Assembly (NCBI GenBank): GCA_964370295.1
Contig: CAYJIR010000006.1
Coordinates: 1-64,000, forward strand
Source: JAAYCI01 sp964370295
GTDB taxonomy: Bacteria; Bacillota; Clostridia; Oscillospirales; Ruminococcaceae
DNA: 64,000 nt
Direction of reading: 5' to 3'
The notes beneath the pieces are model-generated. The model saw only the letters and a list, made by a program, of their open reading frames with translations. It did no database searches and had not been told where the DNA came from. Within the stretch, counting starts at the first letter, position 1. Each line of letters opens with the position of its first letter. Of this stretch, positions 8,094-17,483 are shown piece by piece. Both the position numbers and the translations under genes were made by a program.

Positions 8094-9290
8094 TTATACC
8101 TCTGCCAACTTGGCTTCTAAACTATATCTGCGTGCCGCAGGGGTTTTGCCAAAACTACTGCAAATACGATCTCGCACCGAGCGTCCGTCTTCTAGTGAGG
8201 AGACACAAAGCAAAACAGAATACTGATTTTGCGAATAGCGTGCACAGGTATCTGCCTTGCGCAAAGTATTCATCGCCACCACTTTAAACTCTGCCATTGC
8301 CTGCGCTAAATCGTTTGCTTCAATGGTATGCTTTGGAAGTGGGGACAAGGTGAACAACGCCAAAACAAGTATTTGGCGGTTGCGATCGGACGAACGTTTT
8401 AATAAAGAATAGGCTAGCAAAAAATCATTGTAATGACAAAAATAGGCACCACGCTGTGGGCGAGACACTTGCTCGCCATAGGTTAGATCAGTTTTGATAA
8501 TCATGATGTCTTGTTCTGTTTTGTTCACTTTTTCGCTGGCCAATTGATACAAAGCACTTGCCTCTGGTGGAGGAATACTGCCGATGTTGTTTCGATACTG
8601 ACGCACCATTTTAGAATAGCTGGTAACAGCTAAACGGTACATTTTCAGCTTATTAAGCGCACGCAATTGGAACACCAAGGCTTGATCGTCCAAAATGTCC
8701 AGTTGGAAAGGTCGGTTTACAACATCCAACAAATCACGGTATCTTTCGAGTTGCCAGAGGTGTTCGCAAAGACGGTGTACACAATCCAAATATTTTTGGC
8801 GTGTATTCATAAAATAAGAAACCGCCCAAAGCTCCTGGTCTAATTGTGGCAAAAAATCATTTTTGTAAATGTTGATTGCCATTTGGCAATGTTCCATGCG
8901 CATTTCCATAGGCACATCTTCTTTAAGGGAAAGCGTGCAATGGCTGGTAAAATAGGCCAAATCCAATTCTAGCTTTACGCCGGGGTCAAAACGATAACTT
9001 CCGGAAGAATACACAATGGGGCCCTCCACGGAACTTTCGCCACCGTTGAGTTCTTTGCGCAAACTATAAACGGCATTTTTTAGCACATTGGCCGGATCTT
9101 GTAGGGAGTCATCTTCCCAAAGCGTTGCAATAAGTTTACGGCTGTTGATGTACTTTTCCCTATTTAAAACCAAATAGCAAAATAGCTGCCATGGTTTGGT
9201 AAGTCGGGATGCGCTTTGTACCACTAGGACATCATCTACCCAAACCGAAAACGTATCCAACATGTGAACCTTAATTTTTTGAATAGGCAA
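8094..9290 (-). CDS. SARP/BTAD-type transcriptional regulator
   Basis: A regulator of about 398 residues. Residues 1-100 resemble a winged-helix OmpR-type DNA-binding domain (SRKLIATLWEDD, then VLKNAVYSLRKELNG as the recognition segment). Residues 105-260 resemble the bacterial transcriptional activator domain, an all-helical TPR-like unit opening with LELDLAYFTSHC. The last 140 residues are of unknown fold and contain no ATPase motif. Such proteins usually activate nearby operons. TTG at 9290 is chosen as start because a perfect AAAGGAGG lies just upstream; the longer reading frame from 9347 has no ribosome binding site. Neither a receiver domain nor a phosphorylation site is present. The target is unknown. 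Confidence 0.75.
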   Translation of the reverse strand: MPIQKIKVHMLDTFSVWVDDVLVVQSASRLTKPWQLFCYLVLNREKYINSRKLIATLWEDDSLQDPANVLKNAVYSLRKELNGGESSVEGPIVYSSGSYRFDPGVKLELDLAYFTSHCTLSLKEDVPMEMRMEHCQMAINIYKNDFLPQLDQELWAVSYFMNTRQKYLDCVHRLCEHLWQLERYRDLLDVVNRPFQLDILDDQALVFQLRALNKLKMYRLAVTSYSKMVRQYRNNIGSIPPPEASALYQLASEKVNKTEQDIMIIKTDLTYGEQVSRPQRGAYFCHYNDFLLAYSLLKRSSDRNRQILVLALFTLSPLPKHTIEANDLAQAMAEFKVVAMNTLRKADTCARYSQNQYSVLLCVSSLEDGRSVRDRICSSFGKTPAARRYSLEAKLAEV

Positions 9291-9431
9291 TAGCCCCTCC
9301 TTTCGTTGCGTTTGTTTTTTCCAAAGGTGAAAAAGTGGGAAAAACATAATCTTATTTTATCTGAATATCGGAAAACTATATATCATAGCACTGAGGCAAG
9401 CCTCAGTATAGAATTGAAACAGGAAAAAAAG

Positions 9432-9521
9432 ATGGTGGTCTTTACATTATACGCGTTTTTTCTTGTTGTCGCAACAATGAAAGATAAAAAGTTTAAAGCA
9501 CGCTTTAATATAGGTTTATGA
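9432..9521 (+). CDS. possible 29-aa hydrophobic peptide
   Basis: A short plus-strand frame from ATG 9432, preceded by a purine-rich CAGGAAAAAAAG, encoding a hydrophobic segment (VVFTLYAFFLVVAT) and a basic tail (MKDKKFKARFNIG). It ends 40 bases before a strong terminator at 9560 that no other plus-strand gene explains. Coding status is uncertain; it could equally be part of an untranslated small RNA. Confidence 0.2.
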   Translation: MVVFTLYAFFLVVATMKDKKFKARFNIGL

Positions 9522-9559
9522 AACAGCTTCGACGATAAGGTATTACTTAAAAGAAAAGA

Positions 9560-9590
9560 GTCGGGGTGGATTTCCCACCCCGACTTTTTA
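9560..9590 (+). terminator. strong hairpin terminator
   Basis: GTCGGGGTGG, a four-base loop and CCACCCCGAC form a perfect GC-rich stem followed by TTTTTAT on the plus strand. The A-rich left flank would give a weaker T-tract on the minus strand, so it may also serve the minus-strand gene at 9656-10264, whose stop is about 65 bases away. Confidence 0.8.
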
Positions 9591-9655
9591 TATGTATATT
9601 TGTTTTGGAAAAACGAAGCAACCGGTATGAAAAAAGTGAAACATCTCGCTCAAAA

Positions 9656-10264
9656 TTAGGAAATGCTGTGAGTTAGGTTTAACATGTCCTGTTCATTGAG
9701 TCCACTTTCCGACAATACCGCATAGCTGGCATCCTCTTGGGCCCAAACGGCAACAAATAATTTTTCAGTGCTATCACCCATAAAGGTGCGTACAGCTGCA
9801 TCGTCTTCGTCCGATAAGGTAAAAGAGTATTCATGCGTGTCTGTTAAAGAAAGGTCTTCTGCACCCGGTGCTGTACGAAAAAGAAGAACATCTTGGCTTG
9901 AAATGTATTCTAACTCTAAGATGCCACCATCCAAAGCACGGATGGCATGTAGTTGATACCCATTGGGTATAGCATTGGGTACATGCGGTGTGAAGCCTAG
10001 AACAGACGAGGCGTCTGCCAACGTTTCAAAATCTTGTATGGGTGCCGGTGGTGCAAGTGATGCTGTGGTAGCTGTGGAAGAGGAGCCGATGGTTTCTGCT
10101 CCGTCTACAAATAAGGGAACAAGCATAACCGTGCTTAGTGCCAAAACCAAACTTAAAAGCAAGAGTAAAACAATAACTTTTTTGGAATGTTTCGGTGCTT
10201 CCTGTACTTTTACTTCGGCTGCGTGTGTTGTGGTTTCGGGTGTAATAGGGGCTTTAATTGGCAT
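9656..10264 (-). CDS. DUF4367-like membrane-anchored protein
   Basis: A 202-residue protein. A 30-residue cytoplasmic N-terminus is followed by one transmembrane helix (VIVLLLLLSLVLALSTVMLVP, about 30-50), a Ser/Thr/Ala linker, then an extracellular domain of about 115 residues. That domain has the PNGYQLHAIRALDGGILELEYIS pattern and ends in LNEQDMLNLTHSIS, matching the DUF4367 domain often found at the C-terminus of clostridial anti-sigma-like proteins. No zinc-finger anti-sigma domain is present, and no sigma factor gene lies beside it. It lies downstream of the HtrA-like protease gene on the same strand but is separated by a 298-base spacer with a large inverted repeat. Confidence 0.6.
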   Translation of the reverse strand: MPIKAPITPETTTHAAEVKVQEAPKHSKKVIVLLLLLSLVLALSTVMLVPLFVDGAETIGSSSTATTASLAPPAPIQDFETLADASSVLGFTPHVPNAIPNGYQLHAIRALDGGILELEYISSQDVLLFRTAPGAEDLSLTDTHEYSFTLSDEDDAAVRTFMGDSTEKLFVAVWAQEDASYAVLSESGLNEQDMLNLTHSIS

Positions 10265-10436
10265 ATCCGGAACAAACCTTCTTTCTTTCCTGTAAAACCT
10301 TTATACTTTACAAAACAGGCTTCAAGTTCATCAGGTGCAATAAGAAAATAATAAATTAAAACAATGACATTTTCTGTATTGACCCTGTTTTGCCATCCTA
10401 ACACCTAATTGTGAACAAAATGTTAATAATCGATAA

Positions 10437-10509
10437 AAAAACCATATTTATTACAAAATAATTTCAAATAATATAAAAAAATCAACAATTTGGAATAAAT
10501 ATGGTTTTT
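10437..10509. repeat. 16-bp perfect inverted repeat with 41-nt spacer
   Basis: Left arm AAAAACCATATTTATT (10437-10452) and right arm AATAAATATGGTTTTT (10494-10509) are exact reverse complements. Each strand would show a hairpin ending in a T-run. It sits in the 298-base spacer between the protease and the DUF4367-like gene, so it may terminate the protease transcript, but the loop is unusually long and AT-rich. Confidence 0.75.
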
Positions 10510-10562
10510 ATACAGCTCGACCATGTTTTTTAGCAGTCGGATGGATCTTCTCAATTTTGTGA

Positions 10563-11927
10563 TTATGCTATATTGGAAGGCACTTGTTCTTGCAAGACAA
10601 CCTCCGTGCTTATAAGTTCGCCATTTCGTTCTATTTCGATGGCGGCTGTGTCACCGGGGTTAAAAAGATCCAATTGCTCGTCTAGATCAAATAAATCCTC
10701 AATGGGGGCACCTGCAAAGGTGACAATTCTATCGCCTGCTTGTAAGCCGGCGGCTTCGGCTCCGCTGCCTGCACTAACAGCATTGATATAGAGACCTGGT
10801 TCACTTACACCGGCTGAGGCAAGGTTCTGTTCGCTTACAGTTACAGCCGAGATACCAATAAGGGGTCGTCCCTGGACATAGCCATGCTCTAAAAGGTCTT
10901 CTGCCACTTCCATTGCTTCGTTGATAGGGATGGCAAAACCTAAGCCTTCAATCCCGTCGCCACCACTTTTAGCATTAACGATACCGATAAGTTCACCTTG
11001 GTCGTTAAAGAGGCCACCACCGGAATTTCCCGGATTTACCGGTGCGCTCATTTGCATAAGGGTCATGGGTGTGCCTTCAATGGTTATTTCTCGTTCTAAT
11101 GCCGAAACAATACCATCGGTTACTGTGCCGCTTAGTTCGCCCGTGGGGTTGCCGATAGCTAGGCAGAAATCGCCGACTTCCACGGTGTCAAAGTCGGCCA
11201 ACACGGCCGGCACAAGATCACTGGCTTCTACGCGAAGCAGGGCTACATCGGTGGTTGCATCGGCACCCAAAACTTCGGCTTTTAGTTGTCTACCATCCAG
11301 CAAGGTGACAAGAACGCTTTGTGCCCCATTTACAACATGGTTGTTGGTGATAATAAGCCCATCTTCGCTGATAATAACACCACTGCCCGCACCAATTACT
11401 TCCTGTGTTTGGTTAAACATATCGCTAACAATGGTTTCTGTTTGGATAGAAACCACAGATTGTCCACTATTTTGCACAATATCGGTGACACTTGCAGTTT
11501 CTGCCGATAACTCGTCTGCAGAGGCGCCGTTTCCAACGCTTTGATAAATGACGGAAGAACCTGCATTGTTTCCAAGTAAGCCAATGGCTGCAGCGCCACC
11601 GCCAAAACCGGCTATAGCACAGGCCAAAAGGAATGCCGTACCACCTAAAAATTTAGATGTCTTTCGTTTCTTTTTAGGATGTGGCTGCGTGGCGGGGTCG
11701 TAGCGCAAAGAATGTGGGTTTCGGTGGTGTGCTTCATAGTTGGGCAGCGGTGGTTTAGTCGCACTTTGTAAAGGCTCTCCAGGGTGTGCATAGGGTGGGC
11801 CGGGTTGAGGTGGATAAGTTGGTCTTGCTTGCCGGGAATTATAGGTAGTGTTGTAGGATTGGGAAGTTTGTTGTGGATGGGAGGTGGGCGCGTAACTTCC
11901 GTCGGGACGTTTTTCAAAATAAGACAT
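10563..11927 (-). CDS. HtrA/DegP-family serine protease with PDZ domain
   Basis: A 454-residue surface protease that degrades misfolded or secreted proteins. It has a cytoplasmic Pro/Tyr/His-rich tail (1-84), a basic KKKRK stop, one membrane helix (about 93-118), a trypsin-like domain (about 145-345) and one C-terminal PDZ domain (about 355-445). The catalytic triad is His197 (TNNHVVNG), Asp227 (TTDVALL) and Ser302 (GNSGGGLF). The segment before the serine reads QMSAPVNPGNSGG instead of the usual QTDAAINPGNSGG. CAGGAGG precedes ATG 11927. The long proline-rich tail is like those of other clostridial HtrA proteins and may bind cytoplasmic partners. Confidence 0.92.
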   Translation of the reverse strand: MSYFEKRPDGSYAPTSHPQQTSQSYNTTYNSRQARPTYPPQPGPPYAHPGEPLQSATKPPLPNYEAHHRNPHSLRYDPATQPHPKKKRKTSKFLGGTAFLLACAIAGFGGGAAAIGLLGNNAGSSVIYQSVGNGASADELSAETASVTDIVQNSGQSVVSIQTETIVSDMFNQTQEVIGAGSGVIISEDGLIITNNHVVNGAQSVLVTLLDGRQLKAEVLGADATTDVALLRVEASDLVPAVLADFDTVEVGDFCLAIGNPTGELSGTVTDGIVSALEREITIEGTPMTLMQMSAPVNPGNSGGGLFNDQGELIGIVNAKSGGDGIEGLGFAIPINEAMEVAEDLLEHGYVQGRPLIGISAVTVSEQNLASAGVSEPGLYINAVSAGSGAEAAGLQAGDRIVTFAGAPIEDLFDLDEQLDLFNPGDTAAIEIERNGELISTEVVLQEQVPSNIA

Positions 11928-12023
11928 GAGTTTGCCTCCTGTTTTTTGTTTTATCCCAGTGTATCTATCTAATGTGAAAACTATCGCAGAAAGAAGTGAA
12001 AAAAAGGTGTAAAGAAAAATATG

Positions 12024-12051
12024 TTGAAAAAACCAAGAACAGGGATATGAT
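12024..12051 (+). promoter_or_regulatory. promoter of the 5'-nucleotidase gene
   Basis: TTGAAA (12024-12029), a 16-base spacer and TATGAT (12046-12051) precede the gene, leaving an untranslated leader of about 95 bases. A second -10-like TACAAT around 12073 is also possible. Confidence 0.5.
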
Positions 12052-12152
12052 TTACATGCAAATGAAATAATGATACAATAAGAGCCGATAGAAATAATAT
12101 TTGCCGTAAACCTGTGGTTAAAAACATTTAGAAATATAGTGAGGAGAACTCT

Positions 12153-13775
12153 ATGAAAAAGACTGTACTGAGATATGTTACGTTTACACTTGCATTATTT
12201 TTGTTCACTTCATGTGCCGATGCACCGGTGGCAGAAAGCGTGCCGGCCCAATCGTCCGGCGCAGAGGAGGGGTATTCATTTCAAATCATGTTTACCAACG
12301 ATATTCACGGCAGAATTAATAATGACTCCGATGCGCCTGCCTATGGATATGGGCGTATCGCACAAATGAAAGAGGATTTAGCCGAACAAGGTGATGTCTT
12401 ACTGTTTAGTGCAGGCGATGTTATGCAAGGAACACCCTATGTAAATGAAAGCGCAGGCGCCTCGGCGATAGAACTTATGAACCTTGCGGGCTATGATGCC
12501 ATGACCCCCGGAAATCATGATTTTGACTGGGGTGGTGATAATCTGTTGTCCTTGGCGGAAGAGGCCGAATTTGATATAATCAGTGCCAATATTTTATACG
12601 AAGAGGATGGCGCGCCTGTTTTTGCGGAAAATAAAATTTATACTTTGCCCAGTGGTGCCAAGGTGGGCGTTTTTGGTCTTACCACACCATCCACCAAAAC
12701 CACCACCACGCCTTCTGCTGTGGAGGATTTCACATTTTTGGCCGAGGAAGAGTTATACGAAGCGGCCAGAACGCAAGTGGAATATTTGCAACAAGAAGCC
12801 TGTGATTTAATTGTTTGCCTAAGCCATTTGGGAATAGACGACAGCACGGTTGGCAGCCGTTCTTATGATGTTATCGACAATGTTTCCGGCATTGATTTGT
12901 TTATTGATGCACATAGCCACGTAGAAATAAATGAAATGCAGGGTGACACTCTTTTGGTTAGCACGGGTGCTTTTGGGGAAAATGTGGGTGTGGCATACAT
13001 TGAAAACGGAGTGTTAAGCGCAGAGCTTTTACCCGCGGTGATAGAGGACGAAGCCACAGAGGAATATGCCGGGGAGGTTACACAGGAGGTGGATGATTCT
13101 CTAAGCGAGCCTGTGGCAGAAACGGATGTTTTTTTAGACGGAGAATATGAAACCGTGCGTGTGTCGGAAACAAATCTTGGCGACCTTTCGGCCGATGCGA
13201 TGCTATGGTATGCCAACAGTGAGATTGGCATTGAAGCCGATGTGGGAATTATGAATTCCGGTAGCATTAGGGCTTCGATAGAAGTGGGTGAAATAACGCT
13301 GGAAGATGTTAAAACCGTTTTTCCTTACAACAATACTTTGGTAACCTTAGATGTTACGGGGGCACAACTATTAGAGGCTTTAGAGGCAGCCAGTGCAGAA
13401 TTGCCCGAGCACACAGCACCCTTAGCGCAAGTAAGTGGTGTGGAATATATAGTGAACACCGAAACCGCCTATGAGCAAGGTGAAGCCTATCCGGATTCCA
13501 CTTTCTATGCGCCGCAGAACCCCGGTGAAAGGGTGGAAATACTCTCAGTGTCCGGACAAGAGTTTTCTCCCACTGAAGTGTATACAATTGTAACCATAGA
13601 CTTTTTGGCAATGGGTGGAGATTCTTATTATGTGTTTACACAGGCACAGGAAGGCAGTGTGATTGATTCGGGTGTGCTTTTAGAAGATGCTTTTGCAGCC
13701 TATATAGCACAAATGCTAAATGGCGTTGTGGGTGAGGAATATGCACAGCCCCAAGGTAGATTCAGTGTGGCTTGA
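12153..13775 (+). CDS. 5'-nucleotidase/2',3'-cyclic phosphodiesterase family lipoprotein
   Basis: A 540-residue UshA/YfkN-type enzyme anchored outside the membrane. Residues 1-21 are a lipoprotein signal with lipobox LFTSC and Cys21 as the lipidated residue. The metallophosphatase domain follows, with FTNDIHGRI, GDVMQGT, GNHDFDWG, CLSHLG and DAHSHVE supplying the two-metal ligands. The C-terminal nucleotidase domain (about 310-540) has NLGDLSADAMLW, MNSGSIRASI and GGDSYYVF. It probably dephosphorylates extracellular nucleotides so nucleosides can be imported. It stands alone between its own promoter and a terminator, divergent from the HtrA gene. Confidence 0.93.
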   Translation: MKKTVLRYVTFTLALFLFTSCADAPVAESVPAQSSGAEEGYSFQIMFTNDIHGRINNDSDAPAYGYGRIAQMKEDLAEQGDVLLFSAGDVMQGTPYVNESAGASAIELMNLAGYDAMTPGNHDFDWGGDNLLSLAEEAEFDIISANILYEEDGAPVFAENKIYTLPSGAKVGVFGLTTPSTKTTTTPSAVEDFTFLAEEELYEAARTQVEYLQQEACDLIVCLSHLGIDDSTVGSRSYDVIDNVSGIDLFIDAHSHVEINEMQGDTLLVSTGAFGENVGVAYIENGVLSAELLPAVIEDEATEEYAGEVTQEVDDSLSEPVAETDVFLDGEYETVRVSETNLGDLSADAMLWYANSEIGIEADVGIMNSGSIRASIEVGEITLEDVKTVFPYNNTLVTLDVTGAQLLEALEAASAELPEHTAPLAQVSGVEYIVNTETAYEQGEAYPDSTFYAPQNPGERVEILSVSGQEFSPTEVYTIVTIDFLAMGGDSYYVFTQAQEGSVIDSGVLLEDAFAAYIAQMLNGVVGEEYAQPQGRFSVA

Positions 13776-13813
13776 TTTTATGTCATGTAATGCAGTGTAA
13801 GAACAAAACAGCA

Positions 13814-13860
13814 AACCGGTTAGGGCAAAGATATGCTTGCCTTAACCGGTTGTTATCGTT
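13814..13860 (+). terminator. terminator after the 5'-nucleotidase gene
   Basis: AACCGGTTAGGGCAAAG and CTTGCCTTAACCGGTT form a long stem with a short loop, followed by the interrupted T-rich TGTTATCGTTT. It lies 38 bases after the stop codon and before the convergent mgtC-like gene. Confidence 0.75.
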
Positions 13861-13902
13861 TATGCCTTAGCGAACAGTGGGGAATTTGTGCTTTGGCATG
13901 CA

Positions 13903-14583
13903 TTAATGCAATTCTTCCATATACAAAACACCGGGAGCTTGGAAAAGCGTACTTAATGCTTCGCTATGGCGTAAGTGTCCCGAAAGTGTAACTGTAAATG
14001 TGACGTTGATTGTGGTGGCCGCAGAAGAGGACGAACGTTGTATTTGTATGCCGGAAAGATCCATGTTGTGTTCGTTTGCAAAACGAACAAAATCAGAAAA
14101 TCGAGCCTCTTTATCAAATTCCATAAAAGCGTCTAATACACGGGAGCGGTGACGCAAAAGCCGATCTAGACGCTCTAGCAAGGTAAGAACCAAAAGGGAT
14201 GCTAGGCCCGCCGCTAAGGCGCCTGCATAAAACCCGATACCAATGGCCAAGCCACAACAGGCCGAACACCATATGCCTGCCGCCGTGGTAAGGCCACGAA
14301 GCTGTTGCCGTCCTGTAACAATGATGGTACCCGCCCCCAGAAAGCCAATGCCGGACACCACCTGTGCCCCCATTCGAACGGGGTCGGACACATTCCATTG
14401 TTCAAAGGCAAATTGGCCTGTCATCATAACCAATGCGGCACCAAGGCATACAAGAATATAAGTGCGCATACCAGCCGGCCTGTTTTTTAGGCCTCGTTCA
14501 AGGCCTAAAATACCGCCTAATAAAATGGCCACAAGCAGACGCAGAGCAATAGAGGCAAAGTTTAGCTCGTGCAAGATATGCAT
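13903..14583 (-). CDS. MgtC/SapB-family membrane protein
   Basis: A protein of about 226 residues. The first 140 residues form four to five membrane helices with the family core LLGGILGLERGLKNRPAGMRT, GAQVVSGIGFLGAGTIIV and LRGLTTAAGIWCSACCGLA. The last 75 residues form a soluble ACT-like domain. The MgtC family has been tied to survival in low magnesium or in hosts and to ATP synthase modulation in enterobacteria; its role in Gram-positives is less clear. ATG 14583 is the better start, being five bases after AAAGGAG; the longer frame from 14640 would overlap tatD. It is last in the asnB-metG-tatD-mgtC run. Confidence 0.88.
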   Translation of the reverse strand: MHILHELNFASIALRLLVAILLGGILGLERGLKNRPAGMRTYILVCLGAALVMMTGQFAFEQWNVSDPVRMGAQVVSGIGFLGAGTIIVTGRQQLRGLTTAAGIWCSACCGLAIGIGFYAGALAAGLASLLVLTLLERLDRLLRHRSRVLDAFMEFDKEARFSDFVRFANEHNMDLSGIQIQRSSSSAATTINVTFTVTLSGHLRHSEALSTLFQAPGVLYMEELH

Positions 14584-14611
14584 GTCTACTCCTTTGGTAA
14601 GTTCTCTACTA

Positions 14612-15451
14612 TCATGAGATGGAAAATAGGCGTTTTGCATTTTCGCATGTAAAAGCAGCCACTTGCTCAGCTGTTTCGCCGCACACTTCGCCTATTTTTC
14701 GAGCCACGGCACCCAAAAGGGCACTGTGGTTTTGTTTGCCGCGAAAGGGTTCCGGGGTAAGATAGGGGCAATCGGTTTCCAGTAATATATGTGTTTTGGG
14801 CACACAGGCAAGAGCCTGTAAAACACGGCGGGCATTTTTAAAGGTGGATGTGCCGCAAAAGCCGAGGGATAGGCCTTGTTCGCATAACCAATGTGCATCT
14901 TCGGCAGATCCGGAATAGGCGTGCAAGACTCCTTTTGGGCGGTGTTTTTTTAAAATGGCATAGGTGTCTGCATGCGCCTCGCGGTCATGTATGGAAACGG
15001 GTAGGTCATGTTTTTTTGCTATCTGTAGCTGAGCTTCAAATAGCTCAAGCTGTGCATCATGGGGTATAGGCCAATGATGATCTAGACCAATTTCCCCCAC
15101 GGCCACTACCTTAGGATGAGTCAAAAGGCCTTCTATTTCGCGCAATTCGCGTTGCCAGTCGCCGCCAAATTGCCGCACAGTGCTGCTGTCCTTCTCAATT
15201 AAACACTGTGGGTGTATGCCCGCGGCAGTGTATAAAAAGGGATAGCGCTCCGCCAAGCGGAGGCTTTCCACAGCAGTTTCGTAGTCGGTGGCACAATCAA
15301 GTACATAGCAAACGCCTAAACTTTGTAAACGAGACAAAAGCTCGTTCCTGTTATCTTTAAAATGATGTGATGTGTAGTGGGCATGTGTATCGAAAATGGG
15401 GGATATGATATTGTTTTGTATAAAGTCCAGCCCGGTGATTTCCCGTTGCAT
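14612..15451 (-). CDS. tatD: TatD-family metal-dependent hydrolase/DNase
   Basis: A 279-residue TIM-barrel hydrolase of the amidohydrolase superfamily. Metal-ligand motifs appear in order: FDTHAHYTSHHF near the N-terminus, GEIGLDHHW, SIHDREAHADTY, VLHAYSGSAED and LLETDCPYLTPEP. The family shows Mg-dependent DNase activity, and in Gram-positives it usually follows metG, as here (three bases apart). The start lies directly at the metG stop, pointing to co-translation. Confidence 0.93.
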   Translation of the reverse strand: MQREITGLDFIQNNIISPIFDTHAHYTSHHFKDNRNELLSRLQSLGVCYVLDCATDYETAVESLRLAERYPFLYTAAGIHPQCLIEKDSSTVRQFGGDWQRELREIEGLLTHPKVVAVGEIGLDHHWPIPHDAQLELFEAQLQIAKKHDLPVSIHDREAHADTYAILKKHRPKGVLHAYSGSAEDAHWLCEQGLSLGFCGTSTFKNARRVLQALACVPKTHILLETDCPYLTPEPFRGKQNHSALLGAVARKIGEVCGETAEQVAAFTCENAKRLFSIS

Positions 15452-15454
15452 ATC

Positions 15455-17419
15455 CTACCTCACGCGGCTGCCCGGCACAGTATTTTCGGGCAGGAATAAA
15501 ACTTGGGCCTCACCATTGCGGCCGTCGGCCGCAAGCAACATCCCTTCGCTTTGTTGGCCACACAGTTTCGCCGGGGCAAGATTGGCCACCAGCACCACTT
15601 TTTTACCAAGCAAATCTTGTGGAGAATACCATGGTGCAATACCACTGACTACTTGTCGTTCTCTTGTGCCGTCGAATAGGGTGAGTAGCAGCAATTTTTT
15701 GCTTTTTTTCACAGGCTCGCATTGCCGCACTTCAGCAACCAGAAGCTGCGTCTTCATAAAGTCCTCATAGCAGATTTCGGGTAGAATTTCCACTTGGGGT
15801 GTATCATCCGATATCGCCACAGAAGGTGCGGCGGGTGTTTGCTTTGCCTCTAATTCTGCTTCGATTTCGTCAAGCAAAGCCTGTGTATCCAAACGAGCAA
15901 ATAAGGGCGTTGGTTTTTGCAAAGTGCCTACATAAGAGGTGAATTCGCTTAAACTTTCTAAAGTTTGGCGGTTTGGCGGGCAATCAATCTGGCGGAAAAT
16001 CTCCTCTGCTGTGCGTGGCAAAAAGGGAGAAAACAACACACCCAAGTGACGAATACACTCCAGCAAAGTGCCTAAAACGGCAGCCAAACGGTCTTTTTGT
16101 GTTTCGTCCTTGCCCAATACCCAAGGTTCGCATTCATCGATATATTTGTTTGCGTGTTTGGCAAGTTGTAGCACTTGTTCGCAGGCATCGGCACAGTGAA
16201 AGGTGTCCATTAATCTTTGCATTTCGCACCGTGCTTTTAGTGCTTTTTCTCCCAGTGCTGCGTCGGGTGCAGCAGCAAGACGTGTTTGGGGCAAAGTGCC
16301 CCCAAAATATTTATGACTCATGGCAATGGTGCGTTGCACCAAGTTTCCAAGCACATTTGCCAAATCTGCATTGTATCTTTCGAAAATGCGCGAATAACTT
16401 ACTGTGCCATCCTGCGCATAAGGCATTTCGCAAAGAAGGTACCAGCGCACTCCATCTACGCCGATGCGCTGCGCCAACTCGTCGGCATAAATTACATTCC
16501 CGCGGCTTTTGCTCATTTTATCTTCGCCGGAAAGCAGCCAAGGATGGCCATAAATTTGCTTTGGAAGCGCAATGTCTAAAGCCATAAGCAGGATGGGCCA
16601 GTAGATTGTGTGAAAACGTAAAATATCTTTGCCAATGATGTGTGCTTGTGCCGGCCAATAGCGTAAAAAAAGTTCTCCCGGATTTTGTGGGTTATAATCC
16701 AGTGCGCTAATGTAGTTGGTGAGGGCATCTATCCACACGTAAATCACATGGTTATCATCAAAAGAAACCGGTATGCCCCAGCGGAAGCTCGACCGAGACA
16801 CGCATAAATCTTGAAGGCCCGGTTGCAAGAAATTATTTACCATTTCGCGTTTACGGCTTTCCGGCACAATGAAATCCGGGTTTGCATCTAGATGTGCTTG
16901 GAGACGTTCTTGGTAGTTGGACATTTTAAAAAAATAGGCCTCTTCACTGGCGCGTTTTACTTCACGGCCACACTCGGGGCATTTGCCGTCTTCTAATTGG
17001 GCATCGGTAAAAAAGCTTTCATCCGGCACACAATACCAGCCTTCATAGGCCGATTTATAAATATCACCTTGGTCGTATAATTTTTGAAATATGGTTTGCA
17101 CAACATGTTTGTGGCGATCGTCTGTGGTACGAATAAAATCGTCGTAGGCAATATTTAAAGTGTCGCAGATACTGCGCACCTGCCCTGCCACACGGTCTAC
17201 CAGTTGCTGGGGTGCAATCCCCTCTTCTTTTGCCAGCTCTTCAATTTTTTGGCCATGCTCATCGGTGCCGGTTAAAAAATGTACATCACGTCCCTCTAGG
17301 CGTTTTAAGCGAGCCAAGGCGTCGGTAAGCACAATTTCATAGCTGTTGCCAATGTGAGGCTTACGCGAAGTGTAGGCAATGGCAGTGGTGATGTAGTAAG
17401 GGCTAGGTTGTGTTTGCAT
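15455..17419 (-). CDS. metG: methionyl-tRNA synthetase
   Basis: A class I synthetase of about 654 residues. The HIGH motif appears as KPHIGNSYE (His-Ile-Gly-Asn), the zinc knuckle as CVPDESFF...GKCPECGR, and the KMSKS motif as GEDKMSKSRGN. Residues from about 545 onward form the EMAP/Trbp111-type tRNA-binding OB domain (DFMKTQLLVAEVRQCEPV) that makes the enzyme a dimer. I chose ATG 17419, because an AGAGGT ribosome binding site lies seven bases upstream and the protein then begins MQTQPSPYYITTAIAYTS as in the family. The longer frame from 17509 would run into asnB. Confidence 0.96.
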   Translation of the reverse strand: MQTQPSPYYITTAIAYTSRKPHIGNSYEIVLTDALARLKRLEGRDVHFLTGTDEHGQKIEELAKEEGIAPQQLVDRVAGQVRSICDTLNIAYDDFIRTTDDRHKHVVQTIFQKLYDQGDIYKSAYEGWYCVPDESFFTDAQLEDGKCPECGREVKRASEEAYFFKMSNYQERLQAHLDANPDFIVPESRKREMVNNFLQPGLQDLCVSRSSFRWGIPVSFDDNHVIYVWIDALTNYISALDYNPQNPGELFLRYWPAQAHIIGKDILRFHTIYWPILLMALDIALPKQIYGHPWLLSGEDKMSKSRGNVIYADELAQRIGVDGVRWYLLCEMPYAQDGTVSYSRIFERYNADLANVLGNLVQRTIAMSHKYFGGTLPQTRLAAAPDAALGEKALKARCEMQRLMDTFHCADACEQVLQLAKHANKYIDECEPWVLGKDETQKDRLAAVLGTLLECIRHLGVLFSPFLPRTAEEIFRQIDCPPNRQTLESLSEFTSYVGTLQKPTPLFARLDTQALLDEIEAELEAKQTPAAPSVAISDDTPQVEILPEICYEDFMKTQLLVAEVRQCEPVKKSKKLLLLTLFDGTRERQVVSGIAPWYSPQDLLGKKVVLVANLAPAKLCGQQSEGMLLAADGRNGEAQVLFLPENTVPGSRVR

Positions 17420-17483
17420 ATAGATTACCTCTGTGTTGGTGTATAAAGTGAGTTTGCGTGCATATGTGTATAGAAAAAGAAGG

